Position numbers and translations under genes: made by a program
Origin: Spirochaetales bacterium
Lineage (GTDB): Bacteria > Spirochaetota > Spirochaetia > DSM-27196 > PWMO01
Direction: 5' to 3'
Assembly (NCBI GenBank): GCA_007123465.1
Contig: SKLB01000003.1
Span: 1-12,461 of the forward strand
Length of the DNA stretch: 12,461 bases
The notes under the pieces: generated by a model
Databases searched by the model: none
Told to the model about the DNA's origin: nothing
What the model saw: the letters and a program-made list of their open reading frames with translations, nothing else
Shown here: one piece after another, positions 6,298-12,461 of the stretch
How positions within the stretch are numbered: the first letter of the stretch is position 1
Layout of the letters: each line of letters opens with the position of its first letter

Positions 6298-6939
6298 GGC
6301 AACCAGGCCGGTTCCGGTCGGCAGCAGCAGGTTGTCCAGATCGCTGGTGGGGAAGAGTTCCAGCAGCGCGGCTGCTGAAGCGATGATGCCGGCCTCCAGT
6401 GAGCGGCCGGTAAGCGCGTACACGGTCAGGAAGACCGCCACAAAGCAGGCCATGCTGCCTTCAATCGTCTTGCCGCCGGTAGCGGGGACTGTCAGCCGTC
6501 CAAAGAATTTTCCAAACAGGCTGGCCAGGCCGTCGCCAAACGCCAGCGCGTAGATTGCAATCGAGGCCGCCGGATCGGGGTAGAGCAGCAGCGCGATCAT
6601 TGCTCCCAGCCCGAGGGTAATCGGGCCCAGGGCAAAGCGTCCTATTTCGCGCTGCCTCGTGGCCACTGAAGTCAGTTGCGATATCAGCGCAACGCTGTAG
6701 CCCTGCATGCGCAACACCTCACAGTAGGTGTAGAACAGCGTTCCTGCTGCGAGCAGTGCCAGCGTGAACTGCACGCCCACAAGCGCTGCAATTCCGGGAA
6801 CCAGCGCTATCAGCATGTGAATTGATTTTCTCACCAGTTCAGTCTGGAGTTCCTGCTGAAGTTCGTGTGGCAGCGCGATGCCGGTCAGATCGGTCAGCTG
6901 CTGCGTAATTCCTGCTGTTCTATCCATTGCAAATGTCAT
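6280..6939 (-). CDS. Diacylglycerol/polyprenol kinase family protein (CTP-dependent)
   Basis: A membrane enzyme of the SEC59/phytol-kinase/CTP:diacylglycerol-kinase family, expected to phosphorylate a lipid alcohol (dolichol, undecaprenol, phytol or diacylglycerol) using CTP. It has 219 residues and about six hydrophobic helices after a short cytoplasmic N-terminus. Family landmarks in order are RKSIH (37-41), a conserved Glu in YTYCEVLR (70-77), GPITLGLGA (105-113), FGDGLASLFGKFFG (134-147) as the nucleotide-site GDG...GK, KTIEGS (157-162), and the acidic patch FPTSDLDNLLLP (196-207). The exact lipid cannot be told from sequence. Two starts are possible. The ATG at 6939 has its CAGG directly abutting, while the ATG at 6927 sits 11 bases beyond AGGA; neither spacing is ideal. 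The gene is monocistronic and converges on the eight-helix protein. Confidence 0.9.
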   Translation of the reverse strand: MTFAMDRTAGITQQLTDLTGIALPHELQQELQTELVRKSIHMLIALVPGIAALVGVQFTLALLAAGTLFYTYCEVLRMQGYSVALISQLTSVATRQREIGRFALGPITLGLGAMIALLLYPDPAASIAIYALAFGDGLASLFGKFFGRLTVPATGGKTIEGSMACFVAVFLTVYALTGRSLEAGIIASAAALLELFPTSDLDNLLLPTGTGLVAALLFM

Positions 6940-6950
6940 CCTGCTGCGAT

Positions 6951-6987
6951 ACTATAGCTTTATATCGGCGCAATTCCCATGTTTCAG
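6951..6987 (-). promoter_or_regulatory. Putative promoter of the lipid-kinase gene
   Basis: On the minus strand CTGAAA (6982-6987), a 17-base spacer and TATAAA (6959-6964) form a plausible sigma-70 site. A second -10-like TATAGT lies at 6951-6956. The stretch is much richer in A and T than the flanking genes. Starts from either would fall 5-13 bases before the first ATG. Confidence 0.4.
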
Positions 6988-7011
6988 AGCTTCCGCCACA
7001 GTGATAATAAA

Positions 7012-7094
7012 TGCAAGAACAGTGCCATCCGGCGGTTTGAAAACGATATTTACTATCCGCTTGCATTGTAATGGATTGCAAGGGCGTATGCAAG
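7012..7094. repeat. Cluster of four TGCAAG half-sites upstream of the GH3 gene, possible operator
   Basis: Within the 210-base gap at 6940-7149, TGCAAG occurs at 7012-7017, 7077-7082 and 7089-7094, and inverted (CTTGCA) at 7060-7065. The inverted copy and the one at 7077 form a palindrome with an 11-base spacer. That spacer holds TGTAAT (7067-7072), a five-of-six match to a -10 hexamer with no good -35. A regulator binding here could control the glycosidase run. Nothing else recognisable lies in the gap except the promoters of the leftward gene and a possible short leader ORF. Confidence 0.4.
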
Positions 7095-7153
7095 AGCCTG
7101 GACGCCAGATGATCGCGATGTATGAAAAATTGCACCATGGCATTCTCGAATGA
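7088..7153 (+). CDS. Possible 21-residue leader peptide coupled to the GH3 gene
   Basis: The short frame MQEPGRQMIAMYEKLHHGIL plus a final Glu ends in TGA at 7151-7153, overlapping the GH3 start as ATGA. An AAGGG lies three bases before its ATG. Alternative ATGs occur at 7109 and 7118. The GH3 gene has no Shine-Dalgarno of its own, so translation of this peptide could deliver ribosomes to it. The peptide resembles nothing I know, and chance is a real alternative. Confidence 0.2.
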   Translation: MQEPGRQMIAMYEKLHHGILE

Positions 7154-8607
7154 CTATCGTTAGAGCCCAAATTATCGGCTTGCGGCTGCGCTGCGCCGCT
7201 GCTGCGCTGCTCTGTGCCGCGCTTATCGGCTGCGCCGCGCTTGCTCCGGCGCGGCCCGCAACCGCCGCCGACGACAGCGCCATTGCCGGCGTCGATCGCG
7301 CCGCTGTGGTAGACGATCCGCCGGCTGCGCCCGACCCGCAACCCGAACCCGAACCCGAGTCCGAACCCGACCCTGAATCGGAAGCCGCCGCAGCCTCAGC
7401 GCAGGCGGCCGCCGAGGCCGCAGAGCCGCGGCGCTCTGCGGTTGATGCGGTGCTGGCCGCGCTGTCCACCGAGCAACGCGTAGGGCAGCTGTTCATGCCG
7501 GCGTTTCCGGTAGACCAGCGCGGCCGCGGCCTGCTGGCGGTCGACGACAACGTGCGCCGCCTGATGCAGCAGATTCAGCCCGGCGGTGTGCTGCTGGTGG
7601 GCCTCAACGTGGACTCTACCGAGCAGCTGACGCGGCTGATACAGGAGTTACAGCAGAACGCTGCGCTGCCGCTGTTGATCGCCACCGATCATGAGGGTGG
7701 GGCCGTGAGCCGGATCAGCGCCAGCGGCAAGATTCCGGCAACGAGCATTCCGAGCCCGCACGTTGTCGGTGCGGTAGCCGATCCTGCGCTGGCGTACCGC
7801 CTCGGTGCGGTCATCGGGCGCGAGCTGCGCAGCCTCGGCATTCAGGTCAACTTTGCCCCGGTGGCCGACCTGCGCACCAACCCGGGCAACACGGTCATCG
7901 GGGAGCGTTCGTTCGGCAGTGATCCCGAAGTGGTCGGCAGGATTGTGGCCGCGCTGGTGCGCGGCATGCAGCAGCACGGCGTAGCCGCGGTGTTGAAGCA
8001 CTTCCCCGGCCACGGTGACACCTACGAGGACAGTCACTACGAGGCGGCCACCGTCAGACACAGCCGTCAACGGCTGCAGACCGTCGAGATGGTGCCGTTT
8101 CGCTACGGTATAGACGCCGGCGCTATCGGGGTGATGACGGCGCACATCAGCGTTCCGGCGGTCACCGGAGACCGGACCCCGGCAACCCTGTCGTCCGAGC
8201 TGCTGGGGCCTATCCTGCGCAGCGAGCTGGGGTTCGGCTCGCTGGTGTTCTCCGATGCGCTCAATATGCACGCATTGACGCGCTACTACCACCGCAGCCG
8301 GGTGGCGCTGCAGGCGTTCGAGGCCGGTGTTGACGTACTGGTGCATCCCGAACGGCCGTTGGAAGCCTACCAGACGGTGCTCGAGGCGGTCCAGAGTGGC
8401 CGGATCAGTGCTGAGCGGCTGGAACGCTCGGTACGCGCTATCCTGGAAGTCAAGTGGGACCTTGGATTGCTATCCGGCGCACCGGATGCGGCTGAAGCGC
8501 GCTACGATAGCGCGCAGCTCACGGTACTCGGGTCCGCCGAACACCAGGCGGTAGCAGACGAGATTCTGCTGCGCTACCGCCGGCAGCAATCAGGAGCACA
8601 GCAATGA
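7150..8607 (+). CDS. nagZ: GH3 beta-N-acetylhexosaminidase lipoprotein (NagZ-like)
   Basis: A 485-residue enzyme expected to cleave terminal beta-N-acetylglucosamine, typically from muropeptides during peptidoglycan recycling. The N-terminus is a lipoprotein signal: arginines at 5, 12 and 14, a hydrophobic core, and lipobox LIGC with Cys28, so the mature protein is probably membrane-anchored outside the cytoplasm. A Pro/Glu-rich tether (61-78) and an Ala/Glu-rich stretch precede the catalytic barrel (about 98-475). The barrel shows TDHEGGAVSR (179-188), KHFPGHGDT (283-291) with DSH (294-296), which is the His/Asp acid-base signature of NagZ-type GH3 enzymes, and FSDAL (367-371) with nucleophile Asp369. 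There is no second GH3 domain. There is no Shine-Dalgarno at the ATG. The stop overlaps the next start as ATGA. The NagZ-like activity is well supported; the natural substrate is inferred. Confidence 0.9.
   Translation: MTIVRAQIIGLRLRCAAAALLCAALIGCAALAPARPATAADDSAIAGVDRAAVVDDPPAAPDPQPEPEPESEPDPESEAAAASAQAAAEAAEPRRSAVDAVLAALSTEQRVGQLFMPAFPVDQRGRGLLAVDDNVRRLMQQIQPGGVLLVGLNVDSTEQLTRLIQELQQNAALPLLIATDHEGGAVSRISASGKIPATSIPSPHVVGAVADPALAYRLGAVIGRELRSLGIQVNFAPVADLRTNPGNTVIGERSFGSDPEVVGRIVAALVRGMQQHGVAAVLKHFPGHGDTYEDSHYEAATVRHSRQRLQTVEMVPFRYGIDAGAIGVMTAHISVPAVTGDRTPATLSSELLGPILRSELGFGSLVFSDALNMHALTRYYHRSRVALQAFEAGVDVLVHPERPLEAYQTVLEAVQSGRISAERLERSVRAILEVKWDLGLLSGAPDAAEARYDSAQLTVLGSAEHQAVADEILLRYRRQQSGAQQ
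7330..7383 (+). repeat. Degenerate hexanucleotide repeat encoding a Pro-Glu tether
   Basis: About nine imperfect copies of CCCGAA encode alternating Pro (or Ser) and acidic residues at positions 61-78 of the GH3 lipoprotein, just after its lipobox. The copies differ at third positions and at Ser/Asp codons, so the array looks old rather than actively slipping. Loss or gain of units would stay in frame and change only tether length. Confidence 0.7.
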
Positions 8608-9992
8608 GTAACAGCGACCTGCAGTTTCCCGCCGGCTTCCTGTGGGGGGTGGCCACCGCTTCCTACCAGGTAGAGGGCGCGGCGGCCGTGGACGGCCGCG
8701 GTCCGAGTATCTGGGACGCCTTCTGCCGCAGGCCCGGCGCGGTGACCCACGGACACAACGGCGATGTGGCGTGCGATCAGTACCATCGCTATCCAGAGGA
8801 TGTCGAGCTGATGCGGCGGCTGGGCGTCGGCGCCTACCGATTCTCGCTGGCGTGGCCGCGCATCTTCCCCGCCGGCGGCGGCACGCCCAACCCGGCGGGC
8901 TTTGACTACTACAAGCGGCTGCTCGATGAACTGCAGGGCGCCGGCATCGCTGCGGCGGTGACGCTCTACCACTGGGATCTGCCGTTAGCGCTGCAGGATG
9001 CCGGAGGCTGGGCCAACCGCGATACCGCCTTGCGCTTTGCCGACTACGCCGAGCACTGCTTTCGCGCGCTCGGTGACCGCGTTGGCACGTGGTTCACGCT
9101 CAACGAGCCGTACTGCAGCGCCATACTCGGCTATCTCGAAGGCGTACACGCGCCGGGAATCCGTGACCGCGCCGCGGCGTATTGCGCCGTTCACCATCTG
9201 AACCTGAGCCACGGCCTGGCGGTGCAGGCCTACCGCGCGTCGACCTCCGCTGCGGCTGGCGCGGCCACGCCCGGCGCTGCCGCGCCTGACAGCAGCGCAG
9301 CGCGCGGCATCGGGCCGGTTCTCAACCTGCTGGCAACGCGGCCTGCAAGTGCGCGCACCGAGGATGCCGACGCCGCCGATCGCGCACTGGACCTGCAGAG
9401 CCGCATGTTCTTTGATCCGATCTTCGGCCGTGGTTACCCCGAGCGCCACCTCGCGGCCAACCCACAGGCTCCGCTGCCGGTCGAGCCCGATGACCTGGAA
9501 ATCATTGCCGCGCCGGTTGATTTCCTCGGACTGAACTACTACTGGGAAGAGGCTGTCCATGCCGATCCCGAATCGCCCGAAGGTTTCGCTTTCGCGGCGC
9601 AGTGGCAGCCGGTCACAGACATGGGCTGGCCGGTGGTCCCCGGCGGCCTGCTGCGCCAGCTGCGCTGGGTGCAGCAGCGCTGCGGTACGCTGCCGCTCTA
9701 CGTAACAGAGAACGGATGCGCCGCGGCTGACCGGCTGAGCGCGGGCGGTACGCGCTGTGCCGACCAGCGGCGTATCGACTACCTGCGCGGGCATCTGGCC
9801 GCCTGTTCGCAGGCGTTGAAGGAGGGCATCCCGTTGGCCGGTTATTTTCTCTGGTCTTTGATCGACAACTTCGAGTGGTCCTTCGGCTACACCAAACGAT
9901 TCGGCATTGTCTACTGTGACTACACCGACCTGCGCCGGGTCCCCAAAGACAGCTACTACTTCTACCGCGACGTGATTGCAGGCCATGTCTAA
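8604..9992 (+). CDS. GH1 beta-glucosidase
   Basis: A 462-residue retaining glycosidase of family GH1, expected to hydrolyse terminal beta-D-glucosyl (or related) residues from short beta-glucosides in the cytoplasm; no signal peptide is present. Landmarks are the N-terminal FLWGVATASYQVEGA (12-26), YHWDLP (122-127), acid/base Glu168 in TLNEP (165-169), NYYW (311-314), nucleophile Glu369 in YVTENG (366-371), and the glycone-site stretch DNFEWSFGYTKRFG (421-434). Length is normal for the family, although an Ala/Ser/Pro-rich insertion of about 20 residues (212-233) replaces the usual short loop before the GPVLNL strand. AGGAG lies seven bases before the ATG, which overlaps the GH3 stop as ATGA. 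GH1 enzymes vary between beta-glucosidase, beta-galactosidase and 6-phospho forms. I see no signature forcing the phospho type. Confidence 0.94.
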   Translation: MSNSDLQFPAGFLWGVATASYQVEGAAAVDGRGPSIWDAFCRRPGAVTHGHNGDVACDQYHRYPEDVELMRRLGVGAYRFSLAWPRIFPAGGGTPNPAGFDYYKRLLDELQGAGIAAAVTLYHWDLPLALQDAGGWANRDTALRFADYAEHCFRALGDRVGTWFTLNEPYCSAILGYLEGVHAPGIRDRAAAYCAVHHLNLSHGLAVQAYRASTSAAAGAATPGAAAPDSSAARGIGPVLNLLATRPASARTEDADAADRALDLQSRMFFDPIFGRGYPERHLAANPQAPLPVEPDDLEIIAAPVDFLGLNYYWEEAVHADPESPEGFAFAAQWQPVTDMGWPVVPGGLLRQLRWVQQRCGTLPLYVTENGCAAADRLSAGGTRCADQRRIDYLRGHLAACSQALKEGIPLAGYFLWSLIDNFEWSFGYTKRFGIVYCDYTDLRRVPKDSYYFYRDVIAGHV

Positions 9993-11484
9993 GAGTGTAG
10001 CTGTCATCGGCGCCGGACTGGGTTCGCTGGCGGCGGCTATTCGCCTGGCTGCCGCCGGCTGGAACGTTGATCTCTACGAGCGGCTGGAGGGCCCCGGCGG
10101 CAAGGCCGGTAGCCAGACCCTGGACGGTTATCGCTTCGACAGCGGCCCCTCACTTGTGACCATGCCGTGGGTATTCGATGCGCTGTTTGCCGCCGCCGGA
10201 AAGCGGCGCGAGGATTACCTCGAGTTCATCCCGCTGGAGATTATCTGCAAGTACTTCTGGGATGACGGCATGGTTCTGCGCACCTGGGCCGATAGGCAGA
10301 CGCTGCTGGCCGAGCTGCGCCGTACCACCGGCGAGTCCCAGGCGCGCCTGAACGCCTATTTTGAGCGCTGCCGCAGAATCTACGACATTGCCGGCGAGCT
10401 GTTCCTGGAACACAATCCTAGAGAGCCTTCTACCATCTTCTCGGCACGCTTCTTCAAGTCGCTGCTGCGCGTTGGCGGCATCGACGCCGGGCGCAGCCTG
10501 GCCGAGGCACACGAACAGGCCTTCCTGAGTCCGCGGCTGCGTCAGCTGTTCAATCGCTACGCCACCTACAACGGTTCCAGTCCGTACCGCACGCCGGCCA
10601 CGCTCTCCATCATTCCGCACGTGGAGTACACCGGCGGCGCCTACGCCGTGCGCGGTGGAATCTACGCCATACCGCAGGCCCTCGACCGCCTGGCGCGCGA
10701 GCTGGGGGTGCAGTTGCACTACCAGACACCGGTTGAGCGCATTCTGCACCACCGTGAAGCCAAACGCGGCCGCTTTCGGGTGCACGGTGTGACTGCAGGC
10801 GGCGCCGATATCGCGTACGACGCCGTGATTGCCGGTGCAGATGTGCGTCCGGTCTACGATGATCTGCTGCAGGATCAGGAGGCGCCGGACATCGTGCGCT
10901 ACCGCAAGCTCGAGCCCTCCTCATCGGCTCTGGTGTTCTTCTGGGGCATGAAGCGCACGTTTCCAGAGCTCGAGCTGCACAACATCTTCTTCTCGCGCAA
11001 CTACCCCGATGAGTTCGGCGCTATCTTTGACCGCCACGAGTGTCCCGCCGATCCCACCATCTACGTCAACATCACCAGCAAGGTGACGCCCGGGGACGCG
11101 CCGGCGGGCGGCGAGAACTGGTTTGTGCTGATCAACGCACCGTGCGATATCGGCCAGGACTGGGAGGCCCAAACCGCGCGCGTGCGCCGGCGCGTCATAA
11201 CGCGCATATCGGAGCTCTTCCGCATCGACCTGGCCTCCGAGATCGCCGCGGAGTCGGTCATGACGCCGCGTGACATCCAGCTGAGGACCGCCAGCCACGG
11301 CGGCGCGCTCTACGGCATATCGTCCAACAGCCCCAGCGCCGCATTCTCGCGCCATCCCAACCGCTCACGGCGCTACCGGGGGCTCTACTTCTGCGGCGGC
11401 AGCACCCACCCAGGCGGCGGCATGCCGCTGGTGCTGCTCTCGGCCAGGATCACCACCGAGCTGATGCTACGCCACCAGGCGTGA
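9985..11484 (+). CDS. CrtI/CrtD-family carotenoid desaturase (FAD-dependent)
   Basis: A 499-residue flavoenzyme of the phytoene desaturase family, which introduces double bonds into C40 (or C30) carotenoid chains at the membrane surface. The N-terminus holds the FAD-binding Rossmann motif VIGAGLGSLAAAIRLAAAG (7-25) with acidic Glu32, then PGGKAG (37-42) and FDSGPSLVTMPWVFDALF (51-68). The C-terminus shows LYFCGGSTHPGGGMP (467-481) and the SARIT helix, matching the family's THPGxGxP end signature. The Thr-Met-Pro-Trp phrasing is closer to CrtD-like 3,4-desaturases and related enzymes than to classic CrtI, but subtype cannot be settled by eye. The ATG at 9985 overlaps the GH1 stop by eight bases and is preferred over an in-frame TTG at 9976. 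No other carotenoid gene is in the window. Confidence 0.9.
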   Translation: MSKSVAVIGAGLGSLAAAIRLAAAGWNVDLYERLEGPGGKAGSQTLDGYRFDSGPSLVTMPWVFDALFAAAGKRREDYLEFIPLEIICKYFWDDGMVLRTWADRQTLLAELRRTTGESQARLNAYFERCRRIYDIAGELFLEHNPREPSTIFSARFFKSLLRVGGIDAGRSLAEAHEQAFLSPRLRQLFNRYATYNGSSPYRTPATLSIIPHVEYTGGAYAVRGGIYAIPQALDRLARELGVQLHYQTPVERILHHREAKRGRFRVHGVTAGGADIAYDAVIAGADVRPVYDDLLQDQEAPDIVRYRKLEPSSSALVFFWGMKRTFPELELHNIFFSRNYPDEFGAIFDRHECPADPTIYVNITSKVTPGDAPAGGENWFVLINAPCDIGQDWEAQTARVRRRVITRISELFRIDLASEIAAESVMTPRDIQLRTASHGGALYGISSNSPSAAFSRHPNRSRRYRGLYFCGGSTHPGGGMPLVLLSARITTELMLRHQA

Positions 11485-11494
11485 GGCTCACGCC
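11478..11494. terminator. Palindrome built from two convergent stop codons
   Basis: GGCGTGA-GGC-TCACGCC is a perfect 7-bp stem with a 3-base loop. The desaturase stop TGA (11482-11484) closes the left arm, and the convergent ATPase stop (TGA on the minus strand, 11488-11490) opens the right arm. No T-run follows on either side. A bidirectional transcript end is plausible. Confidence 0.45.
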
Positions 11495-12461
11495 CACAAC
11501 GCGTCAAGTGGTACGGCCCACAGGTTGTCACCGAACGGAACAACGTCGCTGCCGCGGTACAGAACCACGCCGCAGCTGAATGCAGCGTCTGCGATCTGGG
11601 AGAAAAACCGGATCCCGCTGAAATCTTCGCTGCGAATCTGGTCGGATGCTTTCACCTCAACCGCGGCCAATCGTCCGTCGGGGTATTCGATCACGAAGTC
11701 TACTTCCCGATTGTCGCCCGTGCGGAAATGAAACAGTCGAGCCGAAGAACCGTAGGAGAGCTGCTTCCGAAGCTCCGTAGCGACGAAATTTTCCAGTACA
11801 TGGCCAAACAGGTCCGGCCGGCGTTCGAGGATCTGCCCCGGCTGTTGACCCAACAGGTGGCACAGCAGACTCGTGTCGGTCACAAAACCTTTTGCCGACT
11901 TGACGATCCGTTTGCCGATGTTGCGAAACCATGGGGGTACCTCAAAGGTAAGGAACAACGCGTTCAGCAGGGTTCGATAGCTCTTTTCGGTAACCGGGTT
12001 CAGTCCCACATCACGCGCAATCGAGGCATCGTTCAGCAGACTTCCCGCACGGCCGGCGAGCACCTGCAGCAGACGGGGAATCGCGGTAAGCTTCTCAATC
12101 TCCGCGATGCTGCGGATGTCACGCTGAATGATCGTACTCAAGTAGCTTTCGAACCAGATAGCCTGCTCGGCTTGCGGTTTCCCCGCAACGGTGGGGAAGG
12201 TGGCACAAGACAGCGCAGCGTCGACACGCAGGAACTCTTCAATACGCAGCGAACCAAATCGGTTCTCGAAGAGTCGGTCGAGAAACGTTGGGTTTCGTCC
12301 CAGATACTCGCACACAGAATAGGGGTAGAGCGTCTGGACTGCCATCCGTCCCACCAATGCGTCTGCCAATTCCGGTACAACCATGATATCCGCCGATCCG
12401 GTCAGCAGAAATCGGGTGGGTGACTCCGCACCGCGCGCGCGAAACCGCTGTTCATCCACCG
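11488..12461 (-). CDS. AAA ATPase with DUF4143 domain (5' truncated by window edge)
   Basis: The C-terminal 323 residues or so of an AAA_14/DUF4143 protein; the Walker A region lies beyond the window. The visible part begins at the Walker B acidic pair (VDE) and continues with sensor motif FLLTGSADI (17-25) and LVGRMAVQTLYPYS (35-48). The DUF4143 region follows: YRTLLNALFLTFEVPPWFRN (161-180), KRIVKSAKGFVTDTSLL (183-199) and HLLG. The end has a PD-(D/E)xK-like arrangement: Glu223 in the helix GHVLENFVATEL, Asp254 in REVDFVI, and Glu268-x-Lys270 in AAVEVKAS. These ATPases are common, often sporadically distributed accessory genes of unknown biological role, sometimes suspected of acting in defence or DNA transactions. 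It converges on the desaturase gene with a three-base gap. By eye its composition is less GC-rich than its neighbours, which would fit acquisition by transfer. Confidence 0.88.
   Translation of the reverse strand, partial: VDEQRFRARGAESPTRFLLTGSADIMVVPELADALVGRMAVQTLYPYSVCEYLGRNPTFLDRLFENRFGSLRIEEFLRVDAALSCATFPTVAGKPQAEQAIWFESYLSTIIQRDIRSIAEIEKLTAIPRLLQVLAGRAGSLLNDASIARDVGLNPVTEKSYRTLLNALFLTFEVPPWFRNIGKRIVKSAKGFVTDTSLLCHLLGQQPGQILERRPDLFGHVLENFVATELRKQLSYGSSARLFHFRTGDNREVDFVIEYPDGRLAAVEVKASDQIRSEDFSGIRFFSQIADAAFSCGVVLYRGSDVVPFGDNLWAVPLDALWA

Noticed and set aside
7037..7072. A promoter made of TTGAAA (7037-7042) and TGTAAT (7067-7072)
   Set aside because: The spacer is 24 bases, too long for sigma-70. 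TGTAAT is kept only as a weak -10 candidate.
7330..7383. The hexanucleotide array as a phase-variation switch
   Set aside because: Units are six bases, so slippage keeps the frame, and the copies are degenerate, which suppresses slippage.
8985..10007. A 340-codon minus-strand frame opposite the GH1 gene
   Set aside because: It lies wholly antisense to GH1, which has complete catalytic motifs. No domain, signal or ribosome site supports the antisense product.
11728..12423. A 231-codon plus-strand frame opposite the ATPase gene
   Set aside because: The minus-strand DUF4143 motifs are unambiguous, and the antisense product has no recognisable feature.
1..12461. CRISPR arrays, tRNA or rRNA genes, insertion sequences, attachment sites or riboswitches
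   Set aside because: I found no regularly spaced repeats, no cloverleaf-like or T-loop sequences, no transposase frame, and no leader longer than 210 bases between genes.

Overview
The window is a GC-rich, densely packed chromosomal stretch. It holds ten recognisable protein genes, one possible leader peptide, and no rRNA, tRNA, CRISPR array or insertion sequence that I can see. The gene mix suggests a free-living, possibly pigmented spirochaete. It has an archaeal/eukaryal-type prolyl-tRNA synthetase (the form found in Borrelia and Treponema), a DUF2259-like secreted protein, a divergent dicarboxylate-type symporter, a plant/bacterial-type acyl-ACP thioesterase and a CrtI-family carotenoid desaturase. 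This placement is inferred from family knowledge and was not tested by any search.

Layout: (1) 1-2418, plus strand: the 3' part of an acyl-ACP thioesterase, a degenerate short-chain-dehydrogenase-like protein joined to it by an ATGA overlap, and, 17 bp later, a divergent DAACS-family transporter. (2) 2415-5359, minus strand: a DUF2259-like exported protein, then proS behind a clear sigma-70 promoter (TTGACA-N18-TACAAT), then a signal-peptide protein with barrel-like sequence. (3) 5441-6271, plus strand: an unrecognised eight-helix membrane protein whose extended -10 lies so close to the ATG that the mRNA is probably leaderless. (4) 6280-6939, minus strand: a CTP-dependent diacylglycerol/polyprenol-kinase-family membrane protein. 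(5) 7150-11484, plus strand: an overlapping three-gene run of GH3 lipoprotein (NagZ-like), GH1 beta-glucosidase and CrtI-family desaturase. A 210-bp AT-richer intergenic region with four TGCAAG half-sites precedes it. (6) 11488-12461, minus strand: an AAA/DUF4143 ATPase with a PD-(D/E)xK-like C-terminus, cut by the window end.

The glycosidase run would release N-acetylhexosamine from muropeptides or other glycans at the cell envelope and hydrolyse beta-glucosides in the cytoplasm. Why a carotenoid desaturase is translationally tied to it is not obvious. The thioesterase would release free fatty acids from acyl-ACP. The polyprenol/diacylglycerol kinase acts in lipid recycling.

The most repeatable unexplained signal is architectural. 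All three convergent gene junctions (2415-2437, 6269-6297, 11478-11494) carry a perfect 7-8 bp GC-rich inverted repeat at or across the paired stop codons, none with a U-tract. I did not find a convincing new multi-gene system. Several proteins lack residues their families normally keep: the ProRS zinc ligands, the transporter NMDGT motif and TM8 arginine, and the SDR catalytic residues.
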